The notes: a model not told the origin generated them from the sequence alone. A stretch of DNA of 49,609 nucleotides from an uncultured Eubacterium sp. (GCA_910584875.1 CAJUDA010000024.1:1-49609), one strand, 5' to 3'; numbered from the stretch's first letter, positions 8,449 to 17,011 are shown. Numbers and translations: made by a program.

Positions 8449-9150
8449 ATGAATGAAATCTATTTGATGGGGATTATCACCAACCGGGGAATGCGGGACC
8501 GGTTCATCGCATTTTTCAGGCAGAATGATATCCATATCACACTGACAGCGCTGGGCGCCGGTACGGCAAACAGCATGATTCTTGACTATCTGGGGATGGA
8601 GGCGACAGAAAAAGCGGTTTATTTTTCTTTTGTCACCCCGGATGTATGGAAAAGGCTGAGGAAAGAACTGTATAACAGAATGCATATCGACATACCGGGA
8701 AGAGGGATCGCCTTTCTCATACCTCTCAGCAGCATTGGAGGGAAAAAGGCGCTGAATTATCTCACGGCATGTCAGGATGTCAGGATTGAGGAGGAGAGCT
8801 CATTGAAGGGAACCGATTTTGAACTTTTGATCACGATAGCCAATGCCGGGCATATTGAGACGATCATGGACGCCGCCCGCAGCGCACATGCCCCGGGGGG
8901 GACCGTGATCCATGCCAAGGGGACGGGTGCGGAACATGCCAGGAAGTTTCTGGGGATTTCGCTGGCAGAGGAGAAGGAAATGATCTTTATCGTAGTGAAG
9001 ACAAAGCAGAAAAATGAGATCATGCGGGCGATCATGGAGCAGGCGGGGACAGACAGTCCGGCAGGCGGGATCATCTTTTCCCTCCCTGTGACCAGCACAG
9101 CCGGATTGCGGCTTCTTGAAGAGGAAGAGGAAAATGGAGATATAGGTTGA
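8449..9150 (+). CDS. Double P-II-like regulatory protein
   Basis: A 233-residue soluble protein from the ATG at 8449, preceded by AAGGGAGG; the frame opens at a GTG at 8428 that lacks a ribosome site. Two similar halves of about 105 residues are visible. Each has a beta-strand start (EIYLMGIITN; FELLITIAN), a helix, a Gly-rich turn (GAGTAN; AKGTGAEH), a strand ending in a hydrophobic patch, a second helix and a C-terminal Gly-rich loop. This is the ferredoxin-like P-II fold duplicated in one chain. The canonical uridylylation T-loop Tyr is not obvious. The gene follows the DUF1538-type gene by 17 bases and likely encodes its regulatory partner. Confidence 0.78.
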   Translation: MNEIYLMGIITNRGMRDRFIAFFRQNDIHITLTALGAGTANSMILDYLGMEATEKAVYFSFVTPDVWKRLRKELYNRMHIDIPGRGIAFLIPLSSIGGKKALNYLTACQDVRIEEESSLKGTDFELLITIANAGHIETIMDAARSAHAPGGTVIHAKGTGAEHARKFLGISLAEEKEMIFIVVKTKQKNEIMRAIMEQAGTDSPAGGIIFSLPVTSTAGLRLLEEEEENGDIG

Positions 9151-9175
9151 CATTTGGATAGCTGTGACAGATAAT
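9147..9175 (+). promoter_or_regulatory. Probable promoter of the amino-acid transporter genes
   Basis: -35 TTGACA (9147-9152) overlaps the end of the P-II-like gene; after 17 bases comes -10 GATAAT (9170-9175). The -35 is perfect and the -10 has one mismatch. Confidence 0.5.
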
Positions 9176-9211
9176 AATATAGGAATATTCTGAAAGCGAA
9201 TGGAGGAAATC

Positions 9212-10816
9212 ATGAAAGCAAACGAGAAAAAACAAAGAATGAGATTTCTTATGACCGGACTTCTTTTTCTGTGGGCGGCAGTTTTGTTACCGTTTGGTGC
9301 ACAACCGCTGAAAGCGGCAGAACAGCAGGAGTTCATCGTAGGCTTTGACGCCGAATTCCCGCCATATGGATATATGGATGAGGACGGGAATTATGTGGGC
9401 TTTGATCTGGACCTCGCGGAAGAGGTCTGTAAGAGGAATAACTGGAAACTGGTGAAACGACCGATATCGTGGGACGCCAAGGACTCGGAGCTTGATACGG
9501 GCGCCATTTCCTGTATCTGGAACGGTTTTACGATGAACGGCAGAGAGAAGGACTATACCTGGTCGACGCCGTATGTCGACAATTCCCAGGTGGTGATCAC
9601 GAAAAAAGATTCCGGCATCACGAAATTGTCGGATCTGAAAGATAAAATACTGGTGGTGCAGAATGATTCGTCTGCGCTGGCGGCGCTGACCGGAGAGGAC
9701 GCCACAAAAGAAAACAAGGCGCTGGCAGCTTCGCTGAAGGAGCTGCAGCAGGTAGGGGATTATAATGCCGCAGTCATGAATCTGGAGAGCGGTATGGTGG
9801 ATGCCATCGGGATGGATATCGGTGTGGCTGCCTACCAGCTCAAGGGAAAAGAAGATACTCTCGTAATGCTGGAGGAGCATATTTCTTCCGAAGAATACGG
9901 GATCGGTTTCAAGAAAGGGAACAAAGAGCTGAGGGACCAGGTGCAGAAGACACTGCTGGAGATGCTCTATGACGGGGCGTTTGATACCATAGTGAAGAAA
10001 TGGGGACTTGAAGACAGCGCCAGCCTCAGCCTGGAAGATAAGACTTACATAGACGGGGGAGCAGTCCCTGCCATCGATACAAGCAAGCTGGCGACGCCGG
10101 CGCCGAAAGAAGCCGCGGCATCCGGTGAGAGCGATGCGGAAGAGGCGGGGAATAACAATACGTCCTTTACGTTTACCGGTATTTTGAAGAAGCTTGGCGG
10201 CGGCATGCTTGCTACGCTGGCGATCTTTCTGCTGACGATACTGTTTTCCATGCCGCTTGGTCTCGGCATCGCAGCCGTGAGGATGTCCCGGTTTAAGATA
10301 CTGCAGTGGATCGCACGGATCTATATTTCGATCATGAGGGGAACGCCGCTCATGCTGCAGCTGTTTGTGATCTTTTATGCGCCCTATTATGTGTTTGGCA
10401 TATCGACGCCGTATTCTTACCGGTTCTACGCTGTGATCATCGGATTCTCGCTGAATTATGCGGCGTATTTTGCAGAGATCTACCGTTCCGGCATCCAGAG
10501 CATACCGGTCGGACAGAGAGAGGCGGCGACGATCATGGGATACAGCCGGAGACAGACATTTTTCCGCATCCTGTTCCCACAGATGGTAAAACGGGTGCTC
10601 CCGCCGGTGACAAATGAGGTGATCACACTGGTAAAGGATACCTCTCTTGCCTTTGCCATCGCCTATACAGAGATGTTTACGATCGCGCGGCAGATCTCTG
10701 CAGCAGAACGGTCACTGATGCCGCTGTTTATCGCCGGTGTATTTTACTATATCTTTAATTTCGTCGTTGCTTTTGTTATGGAGAAGATTGAGAAACGGCT
10801 GGATTATTACCGCTGA
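9212..10816 (+). CDS. Fused amino-acid ABC transporter: substrate-binding domain plus permease
   Basis: A 534-residue fusion from the ATG at 9212, preceded by GGAGG; an in-frame ATG at 9200 overlaps that site. Residues 1-36 form a signal segment. Residues 38-275 are a family 3 amino-acid-binding domain, with the opening FDAEFPPYGYMDEDGNY and the later FTMNGREKDYTWSTPY. After a low-complexity linker, residues 315-534 form a HisM/GlnP-type permease with several membrane segments and the ATPase-docking loop REAATIMGYSRRQTF. In such fusions the binding domain stays tethered outside the membrane. The ATPase gene follows after 14 bases. The substrate is a polar amino acid by family, not further resolved. 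Confidence 0.93.
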   Translation: MKANEKKQRMRFLMTGLLFLWAAVLLPFGAQPLKAAEQQEFIVGFDAEFPPYGYMDEDGNYVGFDLDLAEEVCKRNNWKLVKRPISWDAKDSELDTGAISCIWNGFTMNGREKDYTWSTPYVDNSQVVITKKDSGITKLSDLKDKILVVQNDSSALAALTGEDATKENKALAASLKELQQVGDYNAAVMNLESGMVDAIGMDIGVAAYQLKGKEDTLVMLEEHISSEEYGIGFKKGNKELRDQVQKTLLEMLYDGAFDTIVKKWGLEDSASLSLEDKTYIDGGAVPAIDTSKLATPAPKEAAASGESDAEEAGNNNTSFTFTGILKKLGGGMLATLAIFLLTILFSMPLGLGIAAVRMSRFKILQWIARIYISIMRGTPLMLQLFVIFYAPYYVFGISTPYSYRFYAVIIGFSLNYAAYFAEIYRSGIQSIPVGQREAATIMGYSRRQTFFRILFPQMVKRVLPPVTNEVITLVKDTSLAFAIAYTEMFTIARQISAAERSLMPLFIAGVFYYIFNFVVAFVMEKIEKRLDYYR

Positions 10817-10830
10817 GAGGGAGGAATATT

Positions 10831-11592
10831 ATGAGTGTATTGACGATCGGTCATATAAAGAAAAGTTTTGATGGAAAGGAAGTGCTGAAGGACATCAGCC
10901 TTCAGGTAGAAGAGGGCGAGGTGGTCTCGATCCTCGGACCATCCGGTTCCGGGAAATCGACCCTGCTCCGCTGCGCCACCTTTTTAGAGCGGGCAGAAGG
11001 GGGCGAGATTTCGTATGGCGATGAAAAGATCGTGGCGAACGACGCATCCGGAAAAGCTGTCTATCCGGCAGCAAAAGAGCTGCAGAGGGCGCAGTCAAAT
11101 TTCGGTCTTGTATTTCAGGACTTTAACCTTTTCCCCCATTTTTCGGTGATGAAAAATATCTCCGATGCGCCCATAACGATCCAGAAGAGGGATAAGGAGG
11201 AAGTGTACCGGGAAGTCCGCGAACTGCTTGCCAAAGTGGGTCTGGAAGAGAAAGAGAGCGCCTATCCATGCGAGCTGTCCGGCGGACAGCAGCAGCGTGT
11301 GGCGATCGCAAGGGCGCTGGCGCTGAAACCAAAGATGCTCTATTTTGATGAACCGACATCGGCGCTGGATCCGGAGATCACGGCTGAGATACTCCGGGTG
11401 CTGAAACGGCTGGCGGCAGAAAAGATGACGATGGTCATCGTGACGCATGAGATCGAGTTTGCCAAAGCGGTGTCGGACCGCATACTTTTTATGGATGAGG
11501 GTATGGTAGTAGAAGAGGGGACGCCGGAAGAGGTGATCGATCATCCGAAGAATGAACGTACCCGCCTCTTCTTAAAGAAATTTCAGGTATAG
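10831..11592 (+). CDS. glnQ: Polar amino-acid ABC transporter ATPase (GlnQ type)
   Basis: A 253-residue nucleotide-binding subunit of standard length. Visible motifs are Walker A GPSGSGKST (near 36-44), the Q-loop region NFGLVFQDFNLFPH, the ABC signature LSGGQQQR, Walker B MLYFDEPTSALD and the switch His in VTHE. The NLFPH sequence is typical of amino-acid importers. It pairs with the upstream binding-protein/permease fusion to make a complete two-gene importer. The symbol reflects family resemblance; the specificity for glutamine is not proven. Confidence 0.93.
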   Translation: MSVLTIGHIKKSFDGKEVLKDISLQVEEGEVVSILGPSGSGKSTLLRCATFLERAEGGEISYGDEKIVANDASGKAVYPAAKELQRAQSNFGLVFQDFNLFPHFSVMKNISDAPITIQKRDKEEVYREVRELLAKVGLEEKESAYPCELSGGQQQRVAIARALALKPKMLYFDEPTSALDPEITAEILRVLKRLAAEKMTMVIVTHEIEFAKAVSDRILFMDEGMVVEEGTPEEVIDHPKNERTRLFLKKFQV

Positions 11593-11603
11593 AAGGTGAG
11601 TTC

Positions 11604-12278
11604 ATGCGCGTGCTGGTAGCGGAAGACGAACAGGATCTGTGTCAGATCATAGAGAAAAAGCTGACTGCCGACGGGTATTCCGTGGATGCCTGCCTGGACG
11701 GCGAAGATGCCCTTTATTATATGCAGCAGCTGGAATATGATGCCGTGATACTGGATGTCATGATGCCGGGACTGGATGGCTTTGAAGTGCTCAGACGATA
11801 TCGTGCCGGAGGCGGAATGTCTCCGGTGCTTTTTCTGACGGCGAGAGACGCAGTGGCAGACCGGGTGCAGGGACTCGATCTGGGTGCGAGCGATTATGTC
11901 GTCAAACCGTTTTCTTTTGAAGAACTGACGGCACGGATCCGTGCCATGACAAGAAAGACCGTGGCGGCAGTGGTAAACGTATACGGGATTGCCGATCTGT
12001 CCATGGATATATCAGCGCATAAGGTGACGCGGGCAGGGAAAGAGATCCCGTTGTCGGCAAAAGAATTTTCCCTGCTGGAATATCTGCTGCGCAACAAAAA
12101 TAAAGTGATGAGCAGGGAGCAGATCGAGAACAGCCTCTATAATTATGATTATGAGGGCGGTACCAATATAATTGATGTGTACATCCGGTATCTGCGCAAA
12201 AAGGTTGATGCGGACTTTGACCAGAAGCTGATCCATACGGTCCGGGGGCGCGGATATGTGATCCGGGAGGAAGAGTGA
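11604..12278 (+). CDS. OmpR/PhoB-family response regulator
   Basis: A 224-residue two-domain regulator. The receiver domain (1-115) has the acidic pair near 8-9, the phospho-acceptor Asp51 in AVILDVMMPG, and the conserved Lys in SDYVVKPFSF. The C-terminal winged helix (130-222) has the usual SAKEFSLLEYLLRNK and the wing IHTVRGRGYVI. It starts 11 bases after the ATPase gene, with a GAAGGTGAG ribosome site, and is followed without a gap by its sensor kinase. The family binds direct repeats spaced by one helical turn; such repeats lie before the PepSY gene downstream, a likely target. Confidence 0.95.
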   Translation: MRVLVAEDEQDLCQIIEKKLTADGYSVDACLDGEDALYYMQQLEYDAVILDVMMPGLDGFEVLRRYRAGGGMSPVLFLTARDAVADRVQGLDLGASDYVVKPFSFEELTARIRAMTRKTVAAVVNVYGIADLSMDISAHKVTRAGKEIPLSAKEFSLLEYLLRNKNKVMSREQIENSLYNYDYEGGTNIIDVYIRYLRKKVDADFDQKLIHTVRGRGYVIREEE

Positions 12279-13664
12279 GTGCTTATGACGATTCGGACGA
12301 AGATTACCCTGTGGTTCTCGGCACTGATGATAGTTATCTTTGCCATCATGTTTACCCTGATCTTTGTGATCAACCGTTATGTCCTCTATACGGATGTAGA
12401 GGCGAACCTTAAAGGGGTGGTCGAAAATAACAGGGATGAGATTGAGTATACCGATGATTTTGAGGCCGATGAGGTGGAACCGGGAGACCATTATCTCTCA
12501 TATGGAGAAGGTTATCTGGAGATCGATGATGATTTTGTGCCGGAACGGCAGGGCGTTTATACGGTGCTGAAAGATGACGGCGGCAGGATTATATACGGAA
12601 CACCGCCGATCGACAGCCCTCTCACAGACAGAGACCGGGTGCAGACACAGATGGTGGACGGGGAAAGATATTATGTTTACTGTGTACAGCTGGAAGAGGA
12701 AGAACTAAAAGGGCTGGTACTGCAGGGATTCGTCAATGAAAATGCCTCGGAGACCATCCTTGGCAGGATGGTGGAACTGTCGCTCCTGGTCGTCCCGGCC
12801 CTTGTCCTCGTGGCGATCGTCGGGGGTTATCTTCTGGCAGGAAGTTTTCTGCGGCCGATCCGCCAGATGACGGCTACGGCGGAGAGCATCAACGATGGGA
12901 TGGATCTGTCCCGCCGCATTGAGCTGGACCGCGGCAGGGATGATCTGCATCAGCTCGCCGATTCCTTTAACCGGATGATGGACCGGCTGGAGCAGGCGTT
13001 TGAGGGCGAAAAGCAGTTTACCTCCGATATCTCCCATGAACTGCGGACCCCGGTTTCCACGATTCTGGCGCAGGCGGAGCTGACGCTGGAAAGGGACAGG
13101 ACAGGGGAAGAATACAGAGAAGATCTCAGACTGATACAGCGGCAGGGACAGTATATGAAAAAGATCGTCAACGAGATGCTGCGGTATTCCCGGCTGGAGA
13201 GGATGGACACACTGCCGGAGGAGGAAGAGGTGGATCTTTCCTGGCTGGTGGAGACAGTGGCAGAAGAGCAGATGCTCAACAGCCGCAACGGGATCACATT
13301 ATCCTGGCAGGCAGAGCCGGGACTGACGATCCGGGGGAACACGGAGATGCTGATCCGGCTTCTCACCAACCTGATCTCCAATGCATTCCGGTATGGGAAA
13401 GAAAAGGGAACGATACTTGTATCGTTATATAAGGAGAATGAGACAGTCTGTCTGAGCGTGAAGGACGACGGCATCGGCATGGATAAGAATGAAACCGCTC
13501 AGATCTTCCACCGGTTTTACCAGGCAGATGCTGTCCGGAGCTCACATAACCATTCTCTGGGACTGGGACTGTCCATGGTGGCGGAGATTGTCCGGCTTCA
13601 CCATGCACGGATCGAGGTGCGGAGTGAAAAAGAAAAGGGAAGTGAATTTTTAATCTTTTTTTAA
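12279..13664 (+). CDS. Membrane sensor histidine kinase
   Basis: A 461-residue kinase. The frame begins at a GTG directly after the regulator's stop, 8 bases from GGGAGG; an ATG two codons later (12285) is the alternative. It has a membrane segment at 12-35, an extracytoplasmic domain rich in Asp and Glu (36-165), a second membrane segment (168-192), a HAMP region, the H-box SDISHELRTP, the N-box NLISNAFRYG, and the G boxes DDGIGMD and GLGLSM. All catalytic boxes are intact. The acidic outer domain may sense cations or cationic peptides (inference). It forms an operon with the response regulator; the secreted PepSY protein follows. Confidence 0.94.
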   Translation: MLMTIRTKITLWFSALMIVIFAIMFTLIFVINRYVLYTDVEANLKGVVENNRDEIEYTDDFEADEVEPGDHYLSYGEGYLEIDDDFVPERQGVYTVLKDDGGRIIYGTPPIDSPLTDRDRVQTQMVDGERYYVYCVQLEEEELKGLVLQGFVNENASETILGRMVELSLLVVPALVLVAIVGGYLLAGSFLRPIRQMTATAESINDGMDLSRRIELDRGRDDLHQLADSFNRMMDRLEQAFEGEKQFTSDISHELRTPVSTILAQAELTLERDRTGEEYREDLRLIQRQGQYMKKIVNEMLRYSRLERMDTLPEEEEVDLSWLVETVAEEQMLNSRNGITLSWQAEPGLTIRGNTEMLIRLLTNLISNAFRYGKEKGTILVSLYKENETVCLSVKDDGIGMDKNETAQIFHRFYQADAVRSSHNHSLGLGLSMVAEIVRLHHARIEVRSEKEKGSEFLIFF

Positions 13665-13676
13665 TCTTTGTATGAT
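13649..13676 (+). promoter_or_regulatory. Tandem TTTAATC direct repeats and promoter before the PepSY gene
   Basis: TTTAATC occurs at 13649-13655 and again at 13660-13666, exactly 11 bases apart, each followed by TTT. A -10-like TATGAT (13671-13676) follows immediately. Two 11-base-spaced direct repeats are the classical site type of PhoB/OmpR regulators. The site overlaps the stop region of the histidine kinase gene and suggests that this two-component system controls the PepSY gene. Confidence 0.6.
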
Positions 13677-13714
13677 ATTCTTAAGTCACAAAATAAGAAA
13701 GCGAGGGAATGACT

Positions 13715-14446
13715 ATGAAAAAAATTTTGAAAAAAATTCTTGTTTTTGGCATGATCCTGTCTGTCGTATCTGTGACAGAGGGCGCCGTGACGGCGGGGGC
13801 AAAGAAGATCAGCAGTTTTTCTGCGGCGAAAAAAGCAGCGCTGAAAAAAGTTCCTTCTGCCACGATAAAGGAAATTGATACGGATATGGAAAATGGCAGG
13901 CTGGTATATGATGTCGAACTCTATAAGAAGAATAAAGAGTATTCACTGAAATACCGTGCTTCGGACGGCAAACTGATGGAATACGGCTGGGAGATCATGC
14001 ATCCGTCTGTGACAAACCAGAATAAGAAAAACCTGTCCAGAAAGACAATAAAGAAAAAAGCCCTGAAACAGGTAAAGAAGGCGAAGATCAGGAGCATCCG
14101 GCTTAAATATGACGACGGTATGGCGCAGTACAAGGTAAAGCTTACAAAAGGCAGTAAAAAGTATGAGCTTGTGTACAACAGCAAAACCGGGAAGCTTCTG
14201 GAGTATGAGTGGGAGATCACTTCCACAAAAAGCGCATCCAAGGTAAAATATATTGGTGTTACAAAGGCAAAGAGCATCGCACAGAAAAAAGCACCGAATG
14301 CAACGATCGTCAAGGTGGAATTTGATAAAGACGACGGCATTCCGGTATATGAAATCGAGATGATCGAAGGAATCTACGAATACGATGTCAAGATCCATGC
14401 AAAGACAGGAAAGATCCTGGAGTTTGAAAAGGAAATCGATGACTGA
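13715..14446 (+). CDS. Secreted protein with three PepSY-like repeats
   Basis: A 243-residue exported protein from the ATG at 13715, 7 bases after GCGAGGG. A signal peptide (1-28, cut near TAGA) is followed by three repeats of about 70 residues. Each repeat begins with a helix of the type KAAALKKVPSATI, continues with a strand pair ENGRLVYDVEL-like, and ends with the signature YRASDGKLMEYGWEI, YNSKTGKLLEYEWEI or IHAKTGKILEFEKEI. These are PepSY domains, known as peptidase-inhibitory or regulatory modules outside the membrane. The gene lies directly downstream of a two-component system and carries direct repeats in its promoter, so it is a likely regulon member or feedback element of that system. 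Confidence 0.88.
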   Translation: MKKILKKILVFGMILSVVSVTEGAVTAGAKKISSFSAAKKAALKKVPSATIKEIDTDMENGRLVYDVELYKKNKEYSLKYRASDGKLMEYGWEIMHPSVTNQNKKNLSRKTIKKKALKQVKKAKIRSIRLKYDDGMAQYKVKLTKGSKKYELVYNSKTGKLLEYEWEITSTKSASKVKYIGVTKAKSIAQKKAPNATIVKVEFDKDDGIPVYEIEMIEGIYEYDVKIHAKTGKILEFEKEIDD

Positions 14447-14480
14447 TGATATCGTGTGGTATCGTAAGATATGAATGGTG

Positions 14481-14526
14481 AAAAAAGGAGCCAGTGCTTT
14501 GATGCAGTTGTCAGGCACTGGCTCCC
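14481..14526 (-). terminator. Strong hairpin terminator after the acyltransferase gene
   Basis: Perfect 11-base inverted repeat GGAGCCAGTGC (14487-14497) and GCACTGGCTCC (14515-14525). On the minus strand it is followed by six T residues (14486-14481). It probably also limits plus-strand transcription from the PepSY gene, although the T run on that side is poor. Confidence 0.85.
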
Positions 14527-14588
14527 GTTTATCCGATTGCAGCAGATTACGGTTTTTGCGATGCTTGTTCCTGCAAATAACCAAATCG

Positions 14589-15824
14589 CTATTTTCTGAT
14601 ATTGTGATATGCAATTGTCATTCTCCCGTTAATGGTTGAAACTCCGATTATATTATGGGAATAGGAGACCGCAGGGGGAACAAAAATAACATTTTTAATT
14701 TTATAATTTCCGTAAGAAGCAGGTATGTCAAGTACCATAAGGTTACTGATGCCCAGTTCTATTTTTGTATTTTCGCTATAGCCCAGGATTTTTGCGGTTT
14801 TTTCCGCTAAACGGTCACAGCAGGAATTATATGTATTGAACAATACTGCGTCCATCAGTGTCATAGGCAGCAGAGTAACAAATTGCAGTACAAGTGTCTT
14901 ATAGTGCTTTAATATCCTTGTTATTCTTTTATGAACCCGCACTGCATTCTGAGCAAATTTTTTCTTGCTATCATACTTATAGTTGATAAAAATACCAGAA
15001 GTAAGGTTTGACATAGCTTCGTTTTTATTCTGCCGTATGCTGACAGGTATTCCTACTTTACGCAGATGAGGATGTTTTTTCAAAAACAGCGTTACAATAT
15101 AGCTATTCACGGAACAGCCGATTTGTTTTGCGGATTCAATTATTTTTTGTGTTTCTTCCACCGACAAAGTTTTATATTTTATATCGGAAGAAACTGTTTT
15201 CCAATACTTAGTGTGCATATCATAATAGTCCTGCCATACCCAAAAACGGTTATCCCATTTATGATCACAATAACAGGCATATATTTTTGCCGCTACAAGC
15301 AGCCCATTTTGCGGCAGATTTTTTTCAAGCAGAGTAAGCGGTTTGTAGGTAAGCGGAATATCGGATAGAGCACTCATAATATCTTTGACAAAATAGATGA
15401 TGGATTTCCCATCGCCCACTAAATGATGAGCCATAATCATAATCTGCGTTTTATCCTCTGATGGTATGATAAAAACCCTGACTAATTCACCTTTATCAAT
15501 CGCAAACGGAATTTTTTCATTTTGATATACAAGCTCTATCCAGTTTTTATTTTCATTCGTAATCTCTATTTTACAGTTTGATACGGACATTTTTTCATAA
15601 TATGCAAAACCATGATCCAACACGATTTTTGACATAGTAGCCTCGTTTGCTTCAAACGCCTGCTTTACAGCGGCAGACAACTTATGCGGACATACTTTTC
15701 CTGCTATTTCAGTACATACCGTGATATAGACATTAGGCTCAAAGAGATTCGAGCGTTCGGTTACAATTTCATTTCTCTGTCTTCTGCCGCCAGACGTACC
15801 TGATCGGATTGCTGATTTTTTCAT
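14589..15824 (-). CDS. Condensation-type acyltransferase (HHxxxDG superfamily)
   Basis: A 411-residue protein with the active-site sequence HHLVGDG near residue 133, the HHxxxDG motif of the chloramphenicol acetyltransferase/condensation superfamily. Its length matches stand-alone single-domain members such as wax-ester synthase-like or alcohol acyltransferases rather than multidomain peptide synthetases. No carrier-protein or adenylation domain is present nearby. It lies 11 bases after the acyl-ACP thioesterase gene, so an acyl group is the likely substrate. The gene is visibly more AT-rich than its neighbours, which suggests horizontal origin. The acceptor and product are unknown. Confidence 0.78.
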   Translation of the reverse strand: MKKSAIRSGTSGGRRQRNEIVTERSNLFEPNVYITVCTEIAGKVCPHKLSAAVKQAFEANEATMSKIVLDHGFAYYEKMSVSNCKIEITNENKNWIELVYQNEKIPFAIDKGELVRVFIIPSEDKTQIMIMAHHLVGDGKSIIYFVKDIMSALSDIPLTYKPLTLLEKNLPQNGLLVAAKIYACYCDHKWDNRFWVWQDYYDMHTKYWKTVSSDIKYKTLSVEETQKIIESAKQIGCSVNSYIVTLFLKKHPHLRKVGIPVSIRQNKNEAMSNLTSGIFINYKYDSKKKFAQNAVRVHKRITRILKHYKTLVLQFVTLLPMTLMDAVLFNTYNSCCDRLAEKTAKILGYSENTKIELGISNLMVLDIPASYGNYKIKNVIFVPPAVSYSHNIIGVSTINGRMTIAYHNIRK

Positions 15825-15835
15825 AAAATTCTCCT

Positions 15836-16543
15836 TTAGGCTTCTTTGAACTCACACAGGAAATAAGGTTCCCCTTCCTCATCTGTCAGGACAACATAGA
15901 ACAGGTTTTCCTGAACCGTTGTGCGCAGATAGAGGGTGTCCCCCATCCTGGCGGCAAGGCGGAACTCAGCACGAAGTTCTTTTACTTCATAGTCGATGGG
16001 AAGGGCATTGACTGCCAGGCGGACATACTGACCATTGTTGACATGGTTATTGGTGTCCAGATAATTGGGACATACGTCGATCACCTGTTTTAATTCCAGA
16101 TTATCCGGGCAGATTACTTTGCGGGAGACGTGTTCCATATTATAAGGCGGTTCCGTAGGATATACTTCCTTTTCTTCCGGATCGATCCGTGCCGGGCGGC
16201 CGGAAGCTGAATCAAAATAAAACCACTGGGAATCGGCATAAGCGAGGACTTCCTTTTCCGGCGTCTCCATCAGGAAATTCCGGCATCCAAAAATCCCCTT
16301 AAACTGGTAAGGCCAGGTGTGGACGGTGATGTGTTCTCCCAGGACAGGGCGGCGGTTGAAAACGACGTGCCAGGAACTCACCAGCCAGGCGCGGTCCTTT
16401 TTTCGCAGTTCCAGAGCCGGATGCCCGACGTCCTCGGAGTGGAACATACAGCAGTCCTGCAGAGCATCTACTACATTGGAGATGCCAAGAAGTCCGTCCT
16501 TGTCGATGCAGCTGTAGGAAACCCGGTCATGAATCGTATACAT
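15836..16543 (-). CDS. Acyl-ACP thioesterase (FatA/FatB-like, double hotdog)
   Basis: A 235-residue protein from the ATG at 16543, preceded by GGAGG; an in-frame ATG at 16555 overlaps that ribosome site. The two hotdog halves are visible: the first with the helix DVGHPALELRKKDRAWLVSS, the second with the catalytic-region sequence YLDTNNHVNNGQYV (Asp, Asn, His), typical of bacterial acyl-ACP thioesterases. The enzyme hydrolyses acyl-ACP to free fatty acid in the cytoplasm. Co-transcription with a condensation-type acyltransferase is unusual and suggests supply of a fatty acyl chain to a small product or lipid (inference). Confidence 0.92.
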   Translation of the reverse strand: MYTIHDRVSYSCIDKDGLLGISNVVDALQDCCMFHSEDVGHPALELRKKDRAWLVSSWHVVFNRRPVLGEHITVHTWPYQFKGIFGCRNFLMETPEKEVLAYADSQWFYFDSASGRPARIDPEEKEVYPTEPPYNMEHVSRKVICPDNLELKQVIDVCPNYLDTNNHVNNGQYVRLAVNALPIDYEVKELRAEFRLAARMGDTLYLRTTVQENLFYVVLTDEEGEPYFLCEFKEA

Positions 16544-16555
16544 AGAATCCTCCAT

Positions 16556-16647
16556 TCTGAGAACATCACTGTTCTGCTGTTTGATATTTTCTCTTCCTTG
16601 TAGTATACTATATCAGAGAGAAAAAAACCAGATGGAATAAGGAGGCA
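16556..16647 (-). promoter_or_regulatory. Leader of the thioesterase operon
   Basis: Minus-strand reading shows a possible -10 TATAGT/TATACT in the overlapping sequence around 16603-16613, without a good -35. A perfect small inverted repeat AGAACA (16560-16565) and TGTTCT (16570-16575) lies just before the ribosome site and may be an operator or a leader hairpin. Confidence 0.35.
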
Positions 16648-17001
16648 GCAGGGCGATCGCTTAATTATTTGCAGCAGGACGGCGGTATCATCCCAAATGC
16701 CTGTCCTTGTACCGCTTCCCGAAAAATCATCGTTGCCCTCCTTTGCCAATCTGCCGCCCGAGTATTGTCTGAGTTGTCTGCTGTCGTTTTTTCTGACTTT
16801 TGACAGCACGTTTGCACTAAGAGCCGCCACGCAGCGGTACTAATGCACCACCAGAACAGAAACCGCACACTGCGAAGGGCGGCAAAAGAATTTGGCAAAG
16901 GAAAGTAACGATTTGATTTTTCGCAGGGAGTGGTACCGTGGACGGGCGATGGGATGATACCGTTGCCCTGAAATCTGAAGGTTATTAGGCGATTGCCCTG
17001 C
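16648..17001 (-). repeat. Long imperfect inverted repeat, about 350 bases, without a credible gene
   Basis: Matching blocks occur in mirror order. GCAGGGCGATCGC (16648-16660) pairs with GCGATTGCCCTGC (16989-17001) with mismatches. CGGTATCATCCCA (16683-16695) pairs perfectly with TGGGATGATACCG (16950-16962). CGAAAAATC (16720-16728) pairs with GATTTTTCG (16915-16923). TCCTTTGCCAA (16739-16749) pairs with TTGGCAAAGGA (16892-16902). TGCCGCCC (16752-16759) pairs with GGGCGGCA (16877-16884). The central part has a smaller stem GCTGTC/GACAGC (16780-16785, 16802-16807). It could be a miniature mobile element or a structured RNA. The strand given is arbitrary. The right end touches the ribosome site of the next gene. 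Confidence 0.7.
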
Positions 17002-17011
17002 GGAGGAAAGA

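Noticed and set aside
16665..16898. Open frame inside the long inverted repeat (minus strand)
   Set aside because: The translation is Cys/Arg/Ser-rich without domain features, lacks a ribosome site, and is better explained by the repeat itself.
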